The notes beneath the pieces are model-generated. The model was given only the letters and a program-made list of their open reading frames with translations. It did not search any database and was not told the DNA's origin. 64,000 nucleotides of DNA from contig NZ_JACBYW010000005.1 in the NCBI RefSeq assembly GCF_013408175.1, forward strand, positions 124,001 through 188,000, given 5' to 3'. A program made the position numbers and the translations under genes. Shown piece after piece: positions 9,463 to 17,898 of this stretch (positions are counted from its first letter, which is position 1; each line of letters starts with the position of its first letter). Source of the stretch: Actinopolyspora biskrensis. GTDB lineage: Bacteria; Actinomycetota; Actinomycetes; Mycobacteriales; Pseudonocardiaceae.

Positions 9463-10408
9463 TCCGGCGAGTACGCACGGGCGGGGCTGTTGGCCGGGAT
9501 GCCGCCGGTCCCGTCCCTGCGGGGGCGTCGGTGAGCTCTTCCCGGCGGGGGTGAACGTCCGCCGAGCTCCCGGTGGTATAAAGGTGGTGTCGGCATCGTG
9601 GTTGTCGAACCCTCGTTTCCGTCGGTCGGCCCACGATTCGACGGGAGATCCGACAGGATCGTGACCGAGTAGGGACGTTCCCCCGTGGGCGTGTCGTGCT
9701 CTTGGTTGTTGCACCGGAGTGACTCGGCGTATACCCTCAAGGTCAATCAGTCACCGGGCGCATCGGCGCCGGTGCCTTGCCCGGGAGATCTCCCGGGATG
9801 CATCCCTCGCTGTGAATCGACTGCATCCTCCGGATGGAGAGCAGGACGGCGGGTAGCCGATCGCGGTGGCCGAGTCAGGAGTTGTCAACTCAAGGGGTTC
9901 GCTTCGTCGGGTCGAACTTCAGGTAGTTGCCGGTGTCGGACTGGGAGCTCTGGCGTTACGGATTGTGGTTCCGCACGGCATTCGCGAATAACTCGGTGAC
10001 CAAAGTGGAGGCTTCGGTTTTCCCGGGCACCGTGCTCGGTAACCGTGTCGGACCGTGCTCCGGACGCACGGTGTCGGCCTTGTCGACATCGGCCGGTTCG
10101 GTGAGTCCGGTAACGATCAGGCAGCGAGGCACGCACCAGCGATTGGTGGACGGACACGGTCATGATCACTCCGGTAGGTGGTCACATCGCCGTGGACGGG
10201 TGATATCACCAGAGGTGCGCGAGTCAGGCGCCTCCGCTGCCCGGTGCTGCCGGATTTCGAGTGGGTGCCGACACCACGCGCGCCGGGTGTCCTCGTCGAG
10301 TTCATTCGATACAGGGGCCGGTAGCACTACAAGGCCGCTCGTGTTCGTAACGAGCGGGGAATCCGCTGGGCCGCGTAGGAGGCGCGGATCCGGTCAGGAA
10401 GGACATTC
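9463..10408 (+). other. Long non-coding leader region upstream of rho
   Basis: There are 946 bases between thrB and rho without a convincing gene; the short frames present have no family features and no ribosome site. The region is more AT-rich than its surroundings in places. It holds two promoter-like sequences (TATAAA at 9577-9582 and the pair described at 9706-9735) and a perfect 18-base palindrome CCCGGGAGATCTCCCGGG at 9780-9797. A long 5' untranslated region for rho would fit autoregulation of Rho, which is known in other bacteria; here that is an inference. Confidence 0.5.
9706..9735 (+). promoter_or_regulatory. Candidate promoter for rho
   Basis: TTGTTG (9706-9711) and TATACC (9730-9735) are separated by 18 bases and fit an actinobacterial housekeeping promoter reasonably well. 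A start here would give a leader of about 665 bases before rho. It is assigned by inspection only. Confidence 0.4.
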
Positions 10409-12385
10409 GTGAGCAACACCGATCTGTTGAGCAGCGAGACGGCCAACGGCGTCTCTCCGTCCGGCGGGCAGGAGTCCGAGTCGTCGCAACAGGCAGCTTC
10501 CGGTTCGGGGGCCAACGGCAACACACGTCGTCGGGGCGGCCTCTCGGGCATGGTGCTGGCCGAACTGCGGCAGCTCGCCGGCGAATTGGGGATCGACACC
10601 GCGGGTCTGCGCAAGGGCGACCTGATCGCCGCAATCAAGGAACGCCAGGGAAGTTCGGCACCGCAGCAGTCGGACTCGTCCGCAAGCCGGCAGCCGACTC
10701 TCGACCAGCAGGCGGACCAGGACAACACCAACAACAAGGGCCGGAGCACCAAAGGGGCGAACGCCAAGAACAGGGACACCAAGGAGAAGTCCGGCAAGCC
10801 CCAGGCGGAGTCGGCACCTTCCGGCACGGAATCCTCCGCTCCGGCCACCGAGGGAACTCCGGGATCCGACAAGCGTTCGAACGGCCCGTCCCCGAACCGT
10901 GGGCCGCGCCGTGCGGGCAACGACGGTTCCGGCGAGGACGGGCGTCGTGGGAACCGGCGCCGCCGCTCCTCGGGACGTTCCGGGCAGCAGGACCAGCACT
11001 CGGACGACCGGGGCGACCGCAACGACAGGGGCGGCTCGGACAAGAACGAGCGCACCGACGGCGGGAACGGCGACCGGCAGGACAACCGCAGGGACAACCG
11101 CCCCGACAACCGTCACGACAACGGCCGTGGAGACAACTCGCGGCAGCAGGACGACGACGAGCGCGGCAACAGGCGCAGTCGTCGTTTCCGGGACCGGCGG
11201 CGCAACCGTGGGCGCGGGGACAACGAGCCGGAGGTGCGCGACGACGACGTGCTGCTTCCGGTCGCGGGGATCCTCGACGTGCTGGAGAACTACGCGTTCG
11301 TCCGCACCTCGGGCTACCTGGCCGGCCCGAACGATGTGTACGTCTCCCTGTCGCTGGTCCGCAAGTACGGGCTGCGGCGCGGTGACGCCATCAAGGGCGT
11401 CGTCCGGCAGCCCCGCGAGGGCGAGCAGCAGCGCCAGAAGTTCAACCCGCTGGTGCGGGTCGACGGAATCAACGGCCTGGAGCCCGAGGCGGCCAAGCGC
11501 CGCTCCGAGTTCCACAAGCTGACGCCGCTCTACCCGAACGAGCGGCTGCGCCTGGAAACCGAGCCCCAGAGCATCACCAGCCGGGTCATCGACCTCGTGA
11601 TGCCGGTCGGGAAGGGACAGCGCGCCCTGATCGTCTCCCCGCCGAAGGCGGGCAAGACGATGGTCCTGCAGTCGATCGCCAACTCGATCACGACCAACAA
11701 CCCCGAGTGCCACCTGATGGTCGTTCTCGCCGACGAACGGCCGGAAGAGGTCACCGACATGCAGCGGTCGGTCAAGGGTGAGGTCATCGCATCCACATTC
11801 GACCGTCCGCCGTCCGATCACACCACTGTGGCCGAGCTTTCCATCGAGCGGGCCAAGCGGTTGGTCGAGATGGGACACGACGTGGTGGTGCTGCTGGATT
11901 CGATCACACGCCTCGGCAGGGCCTACAACCTTTCCGCTCCCGCATCGGGGCGGATCCTGTCCGGTGGTGTCGACTCCACGGCGCTGTACCCGCCGAAACG
12001 CTTCCTCGGCGCGGCGCGCAACATCGAGAACGGCGGCTCCCTGACCATCTTCGCCACCGCGCTGGTGGAGACCGGGTCCGCTATGGACACGGTCATCTTC
12101 GAGGAGTTCAAGGGAACCGGCAACGCCGAGCTCAAGCTCGACCGCAAGCTGGCGAACAAGCAGCTGTTCCCCGCCGTCGACGTCGACAGTTCGAGTACCC
12201 GCAAGGACGAACTGCTGATGTCCTCGGACGAGCTGGCCGTTCACCACAAGTTGCGCAGGGTGCTGGCCGCGCTGGACTCCCAGCAGGCGCTGGAGCTTGT
12301 GCAGGACCGACTGCGCAAGACACGCACCAACATCGAGTTCCTCACCCAGGTGGCCAAGACGACTCCGGGTAAAGAGGAGGAGTGA
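10409..12385 (+). CDS. rho: Transcription termination factor Rho
   Basis: Hexameric RNA helicase that terminates transcription. The protein has 658 aa, against about 420 in E. coli. An N-terminal Rho_N helical domain (LSGMVLAELRQLAGELG) is followed by a low-complexity insertion (about 70-280) of Arg, Asn, Asp, Gly and Gln typical of high-GC Gram-positive Rho. The cold-shock RNA-binding domain starts at VAGILDVLENYAF (about 285). The RecA-type motor has PKAGKT at 412-417 (Walker A) and VVVLLDSITRLGRAYN. The GTG start is preceded by AAGGAC. The RG/RN-rich insertion is probably disordered and RNA-binding, as shown for relatives. It stands apart from the upstream operon with its own leader. Confidence 0.96.
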   Translation: MSNTDLLSSETANGVSPSGGQESESSQQAASGSGANGNTRRRGGLSGMVLAELRQLAGELGIDTAGLRKGDLIAAIKERQGSSAPQQSDSSASRQPTLDQQADQDNTNNKGRSTKGANAKNRDTKEKSGKPQAESAPSGTESSAPATEGTPGSDKRSNGPSPNRGPRRAGNDGSGEDGRRGNRRRRSSGRSGQQDQHSDDRGDRNDRGGSDKNERTDGGNGDRQDNRRDNRPDNRHDNGRGDNSRQQDDDERGNRRSRRFRDRRRNRGRGDNEPEVRDDDVLLPVAGILDVLENYAFVRTSGYLAGPNDVYVSLSLVRKYGLRRGDAIKGVVRQPREGEQQRQKFNPLVRVDGINGLEPEAAKRRSEFHKLTPLYPNERLRLETEPQSITSRVIDLVMPVGKGQRALIVSPPKAGKTMVLQSIANSITTNNPECHLMVVLADERPEEVTDMQRSVKGEVIASTFDRPPSDHTTVAELSIERAKRLVEMGHDVVVLLDSITRLGRAYNLSAPASGRILSGGVDSTALYPPKRFLGAARNIENGGSLTIFATALVETGSAMDTVIFEEFKGTGNAELKLDRKLANKQLFPAVDVDSSSTRKDELLMSSDELAVHHKLRRVLAALDSQQALELVQDRLRKTRTNIEFLTQVAKTTPGKEEE

Positions 12386-12609
12386 GTGCCCGGCCCGGAC
12401 CGACCTCGCGGCGAGGACGTCCTCGTCGGATCGTTCCGGGCGGGGCAGGCACCGTTCGTCAACGGGTGAACGGTTCGGATCCCACGCGATCCGCTCTTTT
12501 CCGAGTGGGCGTTCCACCGTGACCGCGAGTCCGGTCGCCCGCCGTCCGCGCCGTCGAACTCCGCACGCACGACCCCTGCGGGGAGGGAATACGTGGTGCG
12601 CACCCTGCG

Positions 12610-12640
12610 TTGCAGGTCAACGGTCTCGGTCTGGCAAAAT
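12610..12640 (+). promoter_or_regulatory. Candidate promoter for rpmE
   Basis: In the 329-base gap between rho and rpmE, TTGCAG (12610-12615) and CAAAAT (12635-12640) are 19 bases apart, about 75 bases before rpmE. Just after rho, CGAGGACGTCCTCG (12412-12425) is a perfect palindrome that may help end the rho transcript. Nothing else in the gap looks functional. Confidence 0.35.
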
Positions 12641-12714
12641 CGGGACCCGTTCCGGCTCCGGTTCACCTCTGGTCGACACCACGAGGACCCGGTGCCACGA
12701 GGAGAGGATTGATC

Positions 12715-12945
12715 ATGAAGAGCGGCATTCACCCCGAATACGTGGAAACGCAGGTCACCTGCAACTGCGGGGAGACTTTCACCACGCGGAGCACCAAGAC
12801 CGAGGGCCACATCAACGTCGATGTCTGCTCGAACTGCCACCCGTTCTACACGGGCAAGCAGAAGATCCTGGACACCGGCGGCCGTGTCGCCAAGTTCGAG
12901 GCTCGTTACGGTCGGCGTCCGCAGAACGCCCGCACCAAGAAGTAG
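12715..12945 (+). CDS. rpmE: 50S ribosomal protein L31, zinc-binding form
   Basis: Ribosomal protein of 76 aa. It keeps four Cys in CNCGE (first pair) and [10 protein letters not shown] (second pair), so it is the Zn-containing C+ paralogue rather than the zinc-independent form induced under zinc starvation. AGGAGAGG precedes the ATG at 12715. It lies between rho and prfA, an order conserved in Actinobacteria, and is followed by a strong hairpin. Confidence 0.97.
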   Translation: MKSGIHPEYVETQVTCNCGETFTTRSTKTEGHINVDVCSNCHPFYTGKQKILDTGGRVAKFEARYGRRPQNARTKK

Positions 12946-12955
12946 CCGAGTCCGT

Positions 12956-12985
12956 GGCGCCCGTCTCGTTCCGTTGGCGGGCGCC
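12956..12985 (+). terminator. Hairpin after rpmE
   Basis: GGCGCCCG (12956-12963) pairs perfectly with CGGGCGCC (12978-12985) around a 14-base loop. No long T-run follows (GTTCTCGT). It begins 10 bases after the rpmE stop, so it probably terminates rpmE or reduces read-through into prfA. Confidence 0.5.
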
Positions 12986-13023
12986 GTTCTCGTATCGGAC
13001 TCGCAGCGAGAGTGGGGAGCACC

Positions 13024-14094
13024 GTGGAGACCTCGAGGGTCGAGGAGCTGCTCGCCGAGTACACCGAGCTGGAGGGACGGCTCGCGGACCCGGACGTGCA
13101 CGCCGACCAGGCGCGGGCACGGAAACTCGGCAAGCGGCACGCCGAGCTCACACCGATTGTGCGCACGGCGCGTGAGCTCGACCAGGTCCGCTCGGACCTG
13201 TCCACCGCGCGGGAACTGGCGGGGGAGGACCCCGCCCTGGCGCGGGAAGCCGAGCAGCTCGAGTCCCGGATTCCCGAGCTGGAGGAACGGCTCGCCGAAC
13301 TGCTGGCCCCGCGTGATCCGCGGGACGGTTCCGACGTCGTGCTCGAGGTGAAATCCGGGGAGGGCGGCGAGGAATCCGCGCTGTTCGCCGGCGACCTGCT
13401 TCGCATGTATCTGCGCTTCGCCGAGCGGCAGGGGTGGCAAGCCGAGGTTCTCGGCGCCACCGAATCCGAGCTCGGCGGGTACAAGGACGTCATCGCCACT
13501 GTGAAATCGAAGGGCGAGCCCGGGATCGAGGGTGTCTGGGCCAAGCTCAAGTTCGAGGGTGGCGTTCACCGCGTTCAGCGAGTCCCGGTGACCGAGTCCC
13601 AGGGGCGGGTGCACACCTCCGCCGCTGGCGTTCTGGTGTACCCGGAGCAGGAGGAGGTCGAGGTGGAGATCGACGAGAAGGACCTCCGCATCGACGTGCA
13701 CCGCTCTTCCGGCCCCGGAGGGCAGAGCGTGAACACCACGGACTCCGCGGTGCGGGTCACACACCTGCCCACGGGAATCGTGGTGGCCTGCCAGAACCAG
13801 AAGTCCCAGCTGCAGAACAAGACGCGGGCCATTCAGGTGCTGCGCGCGCGGCTGCAGGCCATGGCCGAGGAGGAGGCCGAGCGCGAAGCCGCCGAGACCC
13901 GGCGCAGTCAGGTTCGCACCGTGGACCGCTCGGAGCGGGTGCGCACCTACAACTTCCCCGAGAACCGGATCTCGGACCACCGCGTCAACTTCAAGGCCTA
14001 CAACCTCGACCACGTGCTGGACGGCGAGCTCGACTCGGTGCTGGCGGCGTTGCGCGAGGCCGACCGGAAGGAACGGATGGAAGCCGGGGTCTGA
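13024..14094 (+). CDS. prfA: Peptide chain release factor 1
   Basis: Recognises UAA and UAG stop codons and triggers peptide release. The protein has 356 aa from the GTG at 13024, which is preceded by GGGGAG at suitable spacing; a GTG at 13012 is possible but would use that site as coding. The catalytic GGQ is at residues 232-234 in [17 protein letters not shown]. The next gene, prmC, encodes the methyltransferase that modifies this Gln, so the pair is functionally linked even though a 253-base repeat-bearing gap separates them. Confidence 0.96.
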   Translation: METSRVEELLAEYTELEGRLADPDVHADQARARKLGKRHAELTPIVRTARELDQVRSDLSTARELAGEDPALAREAEQLESRIPELEERLAELLAPRDPRDGSDVVLEVKSGEGGEESALFAGDLLRMYLRFAERQGWQAEVLGATESELGGYKDVIATVKSKGEPGIEGVWAKLKFEGGVHRVQRVPVTESQGRVHTSAAGVLVYPEQEEVEVEIDEKDLRIDVHRSSGPGGQSVNTTDSAVRVTHLPTGIVVACQNQKSQLQNKTRAIQVLRARLQAMAEEEAEREAAETRRSQVRTVDRSERVRTYNFPENRISDHRVNFKAYNLDHVLDGELDSVLAALREADRKERMEAGV

Positions 14095-14119
14095 CGATTG
14101 ATCTCCCGGCTCGTTCCGC

Positions 14120-14275
14120 GTGGCGGTGCCGACCGCGTGGGTGGTCGCGAGCGGCCGGCGCCGCTTCAAGGGCTCCTTCGGAGTTCCGGGCGCTCCCGAG
14201 GAGCGCTTTTACGTGGCTGACCAGCCTGGTCTCGCAAACGCATCCGACTCACGCGCCGGATCCCCTCGGCCCGAG
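14120..14275 (+). repeat. Partial alpha and beta repeat pieces between prfA and prmC
   Basis: GGCGGTGCCGACCGC near 14124 matches the right arm of the alpha repeats. CGCATCCGACTCACG with the following CGCCGGATCCCCTCGGCCCG (to about 14275) matches the right end of the beta repeats at 17380-17415 and 55318-55340. The left parts of both elements are missing. The rest of the gap (14276-14335) shows nothing else. Confidence 0.6.
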
Positions 14276-14347
14276 CCCGGAAGGGGTTTCGGCGGGCAGC
14301 GCCGAGGCGGCCCGCTTCATCCGGTGGAGGGACTCTAGGCTACGACT

Positions 14348-15235
14348 GTGGACCGAAAGCCGTTGCGGTTGGCGATTCTGGAGGGCGAGCGCGTCCTCAC
14401 GGCGGCGGGGATCCCCTCCGCACGTGCGGAGGCCGAGATGTTGGCTGCTCACCTGCTCGGAGTCGAACGCACCAAGTTGATGATGTTTCCCCTGGTGGAC
14501 CAGTCCGTGGTCGACTCGTTGGAGCAGCTCGTCCGGCAACGGGCCTCCAGGACTCCGCTGCAGCACTTGACCGGTACGGCCGCGTTCGGACGGGTGACCC
14601 TGGCGGTGGGGCCCGGGGTTTTCGTCCCACGGCCGGAGACGGAACAGCTGCTGGAGTGGGCGTTGAGCCGGCTGCGCGGTCTCCGGAATCCCGTCGTCGC
14701 CGATCTGTGCACCGGATCGGGGGGCCTCGCCCTGGCGCTCGCCCACGAGCGCCCGGACGCCGAGGTGCTCGCGGTGGAAAACGACCCGGCTGCGTTGACC
14801 TGGGCGCGGGGCAACGCCGAACGGCGGCGGCAGGCCGGTGACACCTCGGTTCACGTGCTCGAGGGGGACGTCACCGATCCGGGGCTGCTCGCGGAGCGGG
14901 AGGAGGGTGTGGACCTCCTGGTCTGCAACCCCCCGTACGTCCCGGAGGGAACCCCGGTCCCGCCCGAGGTCGGTGATCACGACCCGCCCGCGGCGGTTTT
15001 CGCGGGCCGGGACGGGTTGGAGGTGCTGCGTCACGTGGTGGCCCACGCCGCCCGGCTGCTGCGCCACGGTGGCGGGGTCGCCGTGGAGCACGACGACACG
15101 CACGGAGGGTCGGTGCCTGCTTTGCTGGCGGCTCGCCCCGCGTTGACCGACGTCAGGGCACACAACGACCTGGCGGGACGGCCGAGGTTCGCCACGGCCC
15201 GTCGTGAATCCGGGGAGGAGCCGCCGAGCGGTTGA
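14348..15235 (+). CDS. prmC: Peptide chain release factor N5-glutamine methyltransferase
   Basis: Transfers a methyl group from SAM to the GGQ glutamine of release factors. The 295-aa protein has an N-terminal helical substrate-binding domain and a Rossmann methyltransferase domain with VADLCTGSGGLALAL (motif I). The diagnostic NPPY motif is at residues 194-197 (LLVCNPPYVPEG). A TAGGCT hexamer at 14336-14341 lies six bases before the GTG, so the mRNA may be leaderless. Its likely substrate, PrfA, is encoded just upstream. Confidence 0.94.
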   Translation: MDRKPLRLAILEGERVLTAAGIPSARAEAEMLAAHLLGVERTKLMMFPLVDQSVVDSLEQLVRQRASRTPLQHLTGTAAFGRVTLAVGPGVFVPRPETEQLLEWALSRLRGLRNPVVADLCTGSGGLALALAHERPDAEVLAVENDPAALTWARGNAERRRQAGDTSVHVLEGDVTDPGLLAEREEGVDLLVCNPPYVPEGTPVPPEVGDHDPPAAVFAGRDGLEVLRHVVAHAARLLRHGGGVAVEHDDTHGGSVPALLAARPALTDVRAHNDLAGRPRFATARRESGEEPPSG

Positions 15236-15277
15236 TCCCGGCCGGGAGCGGTTCGGGTGATGACGGCGCGCGGGCGT

Positions 15278-16147
15278 TCACAGCGTGCCGTTGACGAACT
15301 CGCGCACGGCCGCGTTGAACTCGTTGGGCTTTTCGCGGTGGCACCAGTGCCCCGCGCCGGGCAGTACGCGCAGTGTGGAACCCGCTACCGCCGCGGCTGC
15401 CTCGTTCGCCGTCGAGAGCGGAACACGTTCGTCGCGCTCCCCGTGCACGAACATGACGGGGCAGCGGAGGTTTCCCAGGTAGGGCAGATGATTGATCCGC
15501 ATGCCACGGCGCTCCACGGCCTCGGAGTACCAGTCGGAGAACAGCGACGCGCTCCCGCGCAGCTCCTCGTGAAACTCGTCCACCAGCTGCTCGTGGTCGA
15601 TCACCTCGCCGGGATCGTTCAGGACTCCGCTGAGGAGGTGGCGGCGGGACAGTCCGCGGTGCAGCCCGAGCACGTTGGCCGCCGTCGTGCCGAAGAACCG
15701 TGAGCGCAACTTCAGATAGGTGGTGAGCTGTCCGGGAGCGCGGTGCTGCAGTCCCTCCGAACCCGCGAGCACGAGGCCACGCACCCGGTGCGGGTGCCGC
15801 AGCGCGAACCCGATCGCGGCGCTGCCGCCGACCGAGGCTCCGATCAGCACGGCGCGTTCGACCCCCCAGGCGTCGAGCAGCCAGCGCAGCACTTCCTCCA
15901 GCGTGCGCTGGCCGACCCTGCCGTACCAGTTCCTGCTTCCGCCGTGCCGGGGGAGGTCGGGAAGGTAAACCCGGTGGTCGACGGCGAGCGGGGCGATGGC
16001 GTGCCGCCAGCTGAGCAGCGCGTTGTCGATGCCGCCACCGTGCAGCAGCACGACGGCGGGGCCCGTGGTGCCCGCGTGGTGGTAGCGGATCGTACCTGCC
16101 TGAAACCCGAGCTGTTCGGTCTGGACACCCTGCGGCGGGGCGGTCAT
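15278..16147 (-). CDS. Alpha/beta hydrolase
   Basis: Encodes a 289-aa cytoplasmic alpha/beta hydrolase. The oxyanion HGGG segment is in AVVLLHGGGIDNALLSW. The nucleophile elbow is GASVGG, the acid is probably in VHGERDERVP, and the catalytic His is in LPGAGHWCHREKP. Substrate unknown; similar proteins include meta-cleavage hydrolases and non-haem peroxidases. It is convergent with prmC with only 42 bases between the stops. The upstream side holds an alpha repeat. Confidence 0.85.
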   Translation of the reverse strand: MTAPPQGVQTEQLGFQAGTIRYHHAGTTGPAVVLLHGGGIDNALLSWRHAIAPLAVDHRVYLPDLPRHGGSRNWYGRVGQRTLEEVLRWLLDAWGVERAVLIGASVGGSAAIGFALRHPHRVRGLVLAGSEGLQHRAPGQLTTYLKLRSRFFGTTAANVLGLHRGLSRRHLLSGVLNDPGEVIDHEQLVDEFHEELRGSASLFSDWYSEAVERRGMRINHLPYLGNLRCPVMFVHGERDERVPLSTANEAAAAVAGSTLRVLPGAGHWCHREKPNEFNAAVREFVNGTL

Positions 16148-16234
16148 CGCTCGTCCTCCAGAAACGGGAGCCCCGGGGCTCGCCCCCGGAGGTCACCCCG
16201 GTGATCAGTAGTGCTTCGTCGGCTCGGTCGTCGT

Positions 16235-16396
16235 GGGCGGTCGCTCGGCGGGACCTCCCGCCGTCTCGCGGGCGTGCCCGACATCGGGTGGTGTGGTCCG
16301 CACGACGTCGGGGCCGTCCTCGTGAGAGCACGGTCGGGAGCTCCCGCGGCGGTGCGGACCGCGGGAGTGGTCGTTTCGGCGCTGCCCGCGCCACGG
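16235..16396 (+). repeat. Alpha repeat, copy A
   Basis: Begins GGGCGGTCGCTCGGCGGGAC, passes through CATCGGGTGG and CGACGTCGGGGCCGTCCTCG, then GCTCCCGCGGCGGTGCGGAC, and ends TTTCGGCGCTGCCCGCGCC. The left and right halves are imperfect inverted copies. The end hairpin is degenerate in this copy. It lies between a minus-strand hydrolase and plus-strand tsaC; the following 210 bases up to tsaC show no gene. Confidence 0.75.
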
Positions 16397-16606
16397 GACG
16401 CCCTCGGAACTGTCGAACGAATACCCCCGGTGAAGTCCTGTCAGTGCTCGTGCGGCGAAGCGGTGCGAAAAACACGCGTCCGGGGAGTTCCGGACGGAGG
16501 AGTTCGACGCGGTGGTGGTTCGCCGATCGCCGTGAACATGTTGCCCGAAGGCCTCGGGGCGTACCACTCGCACCCGCCGCGGGCGGTCGTGCCAGGATTT
16601 GATGCC

Positions 16607-17254
16607 GTGAGCACGGTCTACGATTGCAACAGTCCGGACAGTCGCAGTGCCGGACTGAACAGGGCCGCGAGTTCGCTGCGTGGTGGCGGACTCGCCGTTC
16701 TTCCCACGGACACGGTCTACGGAGTCGGGGCGGACGCGTTCGATCCCGAGGCCGTTCGCGCGTTGCTCTCGGCAAAGGGGCGAGGTCCCGACATGCCGGT
16801 TCCGGTGCTGGTCGGTTCGTGGAACACGGTCGACGGGTTGGTGATGTCGGTTCCCCGGCAGGCCAGGGCGCTCATCGAAGCGTTCTGGCCCGGTGGCCTG
16901 TCGCTCGTGCTGCCGCAGGCGCCCTCGTTGTCCTGGGACCTGGGAGAGACCCGCGGAACGGTGAACCTGCGGATGCCGCTGCATCCGGTCGCGCTGGACC
17001 TGCTGCGCGACGTCGGTCCGCTGGCTGTCTCGAGCGCCAACACGACGGGGAACCCGCCTGCCACGACGGTGGAGCAGGCCCGGGAGCAGTTGGGGGAGTC
17101 CGTACCGGTGTACCTGGACGGCGGCCCCTCGGGCGAACCGGTCGCCTCGACCATCGTGGATCTGACCGGACAGCGTCCCCGAGTGCTGCGCGAGGGGGCC
17201 GTCAGCCGTGCGGAGCTGGCCTCCGAGCTGGGAGTGGAACTGCCGGTCGAGTAA
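16607..17254 (+). CDS. tsaC: L-threonylcarbamoyladenylate synthase (Sua5/YwlC/YrdC family)
   Basis: Makes threonylcarbamoyl-AMP from threonine, bicarbonate and ATP for the t6A37 modification of ANN-decoding tRNAs. The protein has 215 aa, i.e. a YrdC domain without the Sua5 extension. Visible motifs are LPTDTVYGVGADAF (substrate entrance), FWPGGLSLVLPQ, GTVNLRMP and VSSANTTGNPP. The frame is open much further upstream, but family N-termini (MSTVYDC) place the start at the GTG at 16607. CAGGAT lies eight bases before it, suggesting a leaderless mRNA. Proximity to prmC is conserved in Actinobacteria. Confidence 0.93.
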   Translation: MSTVYDCNSPDSRSAGLNRAASSLRGGGLAVLPTDTVYGVGADAFDPEAVRALLSAKGRGPDMPVPVLVGSWNTVDGLVMSVPRQARALIEAFWPGGLSLVLPQAPSLSWDLGETRGTVNLRMPLHPVALDLLRDVGPLAVSSANTTGNPPATTVEQAREQLGESVPVYLDGGPSGEPVASTIVDLTGQRPRVLREGAVSRAELASELGVELPVE

Positions 17255-17290
17255 GGGCTTTTAATAACTCATAACAGAACTTTGTTGAGC

Positions 17291-17405
17291 CGGTCGGGTA
17301 GCCGTCACGTGAGTCGGCGCCTTGCTGCGTTGGAGGGCACCTCGAGTAGCGGCCCACGCCACGTGCCCTCCCGCCTCGCAATGCATCCGACTCACGCACC
17401 GGATC
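17291..17405 (+). repeat. Beta repeat, copy 1
   Basis: Outer arms CGTGAGTCGG (17308-17317) and CCGACTCACG (17387-17396) are a perfect inverted pair. Inner arms GGAGGGCAC (17332-17340) and GTGCCCTCC (17363-17371) are also perfect. The loop has CTCGAGTAGCGGCCCACGCC. It matches 55223-55345 closely over the whole length. It sits 40 bases after tsaC. Confidence 0.8.
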
Positions 17406-17898
17406 TCCTCGGCCCGCGTAGGCTCCAAGCGCTCGGGCAGGAAACAGCCTCTCGTTAGAGGTTCTCAGCGGGCCCGGGGACCGGTTCGTGCGGCGGTGCC
17501 GATGGGCAGGGTGAGTACAGGCGGCTTCGGAACTTACCCGGCGACCGGGTCCGACCGAGCGAGTGCTACCCCGATTCGCACGAGCCCCGAGCACGGGCCC
17601 GCGCGGCCCGCGGCGGTGTGGCCTCGTCCGAACGGGTGAGTCCGTTCGTCGGGTGTCGTTACGGACCCGTTCGGTCGACGGATCGAGCGCTCGGTAGCGT
17701 GAACCACCGAATGCGACTCGTGGGCGACGCTGCCGGTTTCCCGACACCCGGTGTTCGGTGACGACCGCGGGCGTGCCCAGTTCCAGCTCTTTCTGCCCGC
17801 CGGAGATATTCGCGAGGAGCCGCCAACAGTGACTGTGTCGCCGTGGGATTCGGACGTTGCCGTGCACCGCTCGCCCGCGCGTGGTTGAGGCGGCGGCC
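17406..17898 (+). other. Non-coding region upstream of wecA
   Basis: No gene is supported. The part at 17480-17515 (GGTTCGTGCGGCGGTGCCG) matches the right end of alpha copy E. The remainder up to wecA shows no recognisable signal except a possible ribosome site near 17887. Confidence 0.4.

Noticed and set aside
9780-9797. Perfect palindrome CCCGGGAGATCTCCCGGG as an intrinsic terminator
   Set aside because: There is no loop of its own and no T-run, and it lies inside the leader of rho, so its role is left open.
10394-12517. 707-codon minus-strand frame opposite rho
   Set aside because: Its sequence is low-complexity Val/Arg/Pro/Leu produced by the complement of rho codons.
12241-14169. 642-codon open frame on the minus strand opposite rho end, rpmE and prfA
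   Set aside because: It crosses three well-supported genes and is composed of Arg/Leu/Gly/His runs typical of antisense frames in high-GC DNA.
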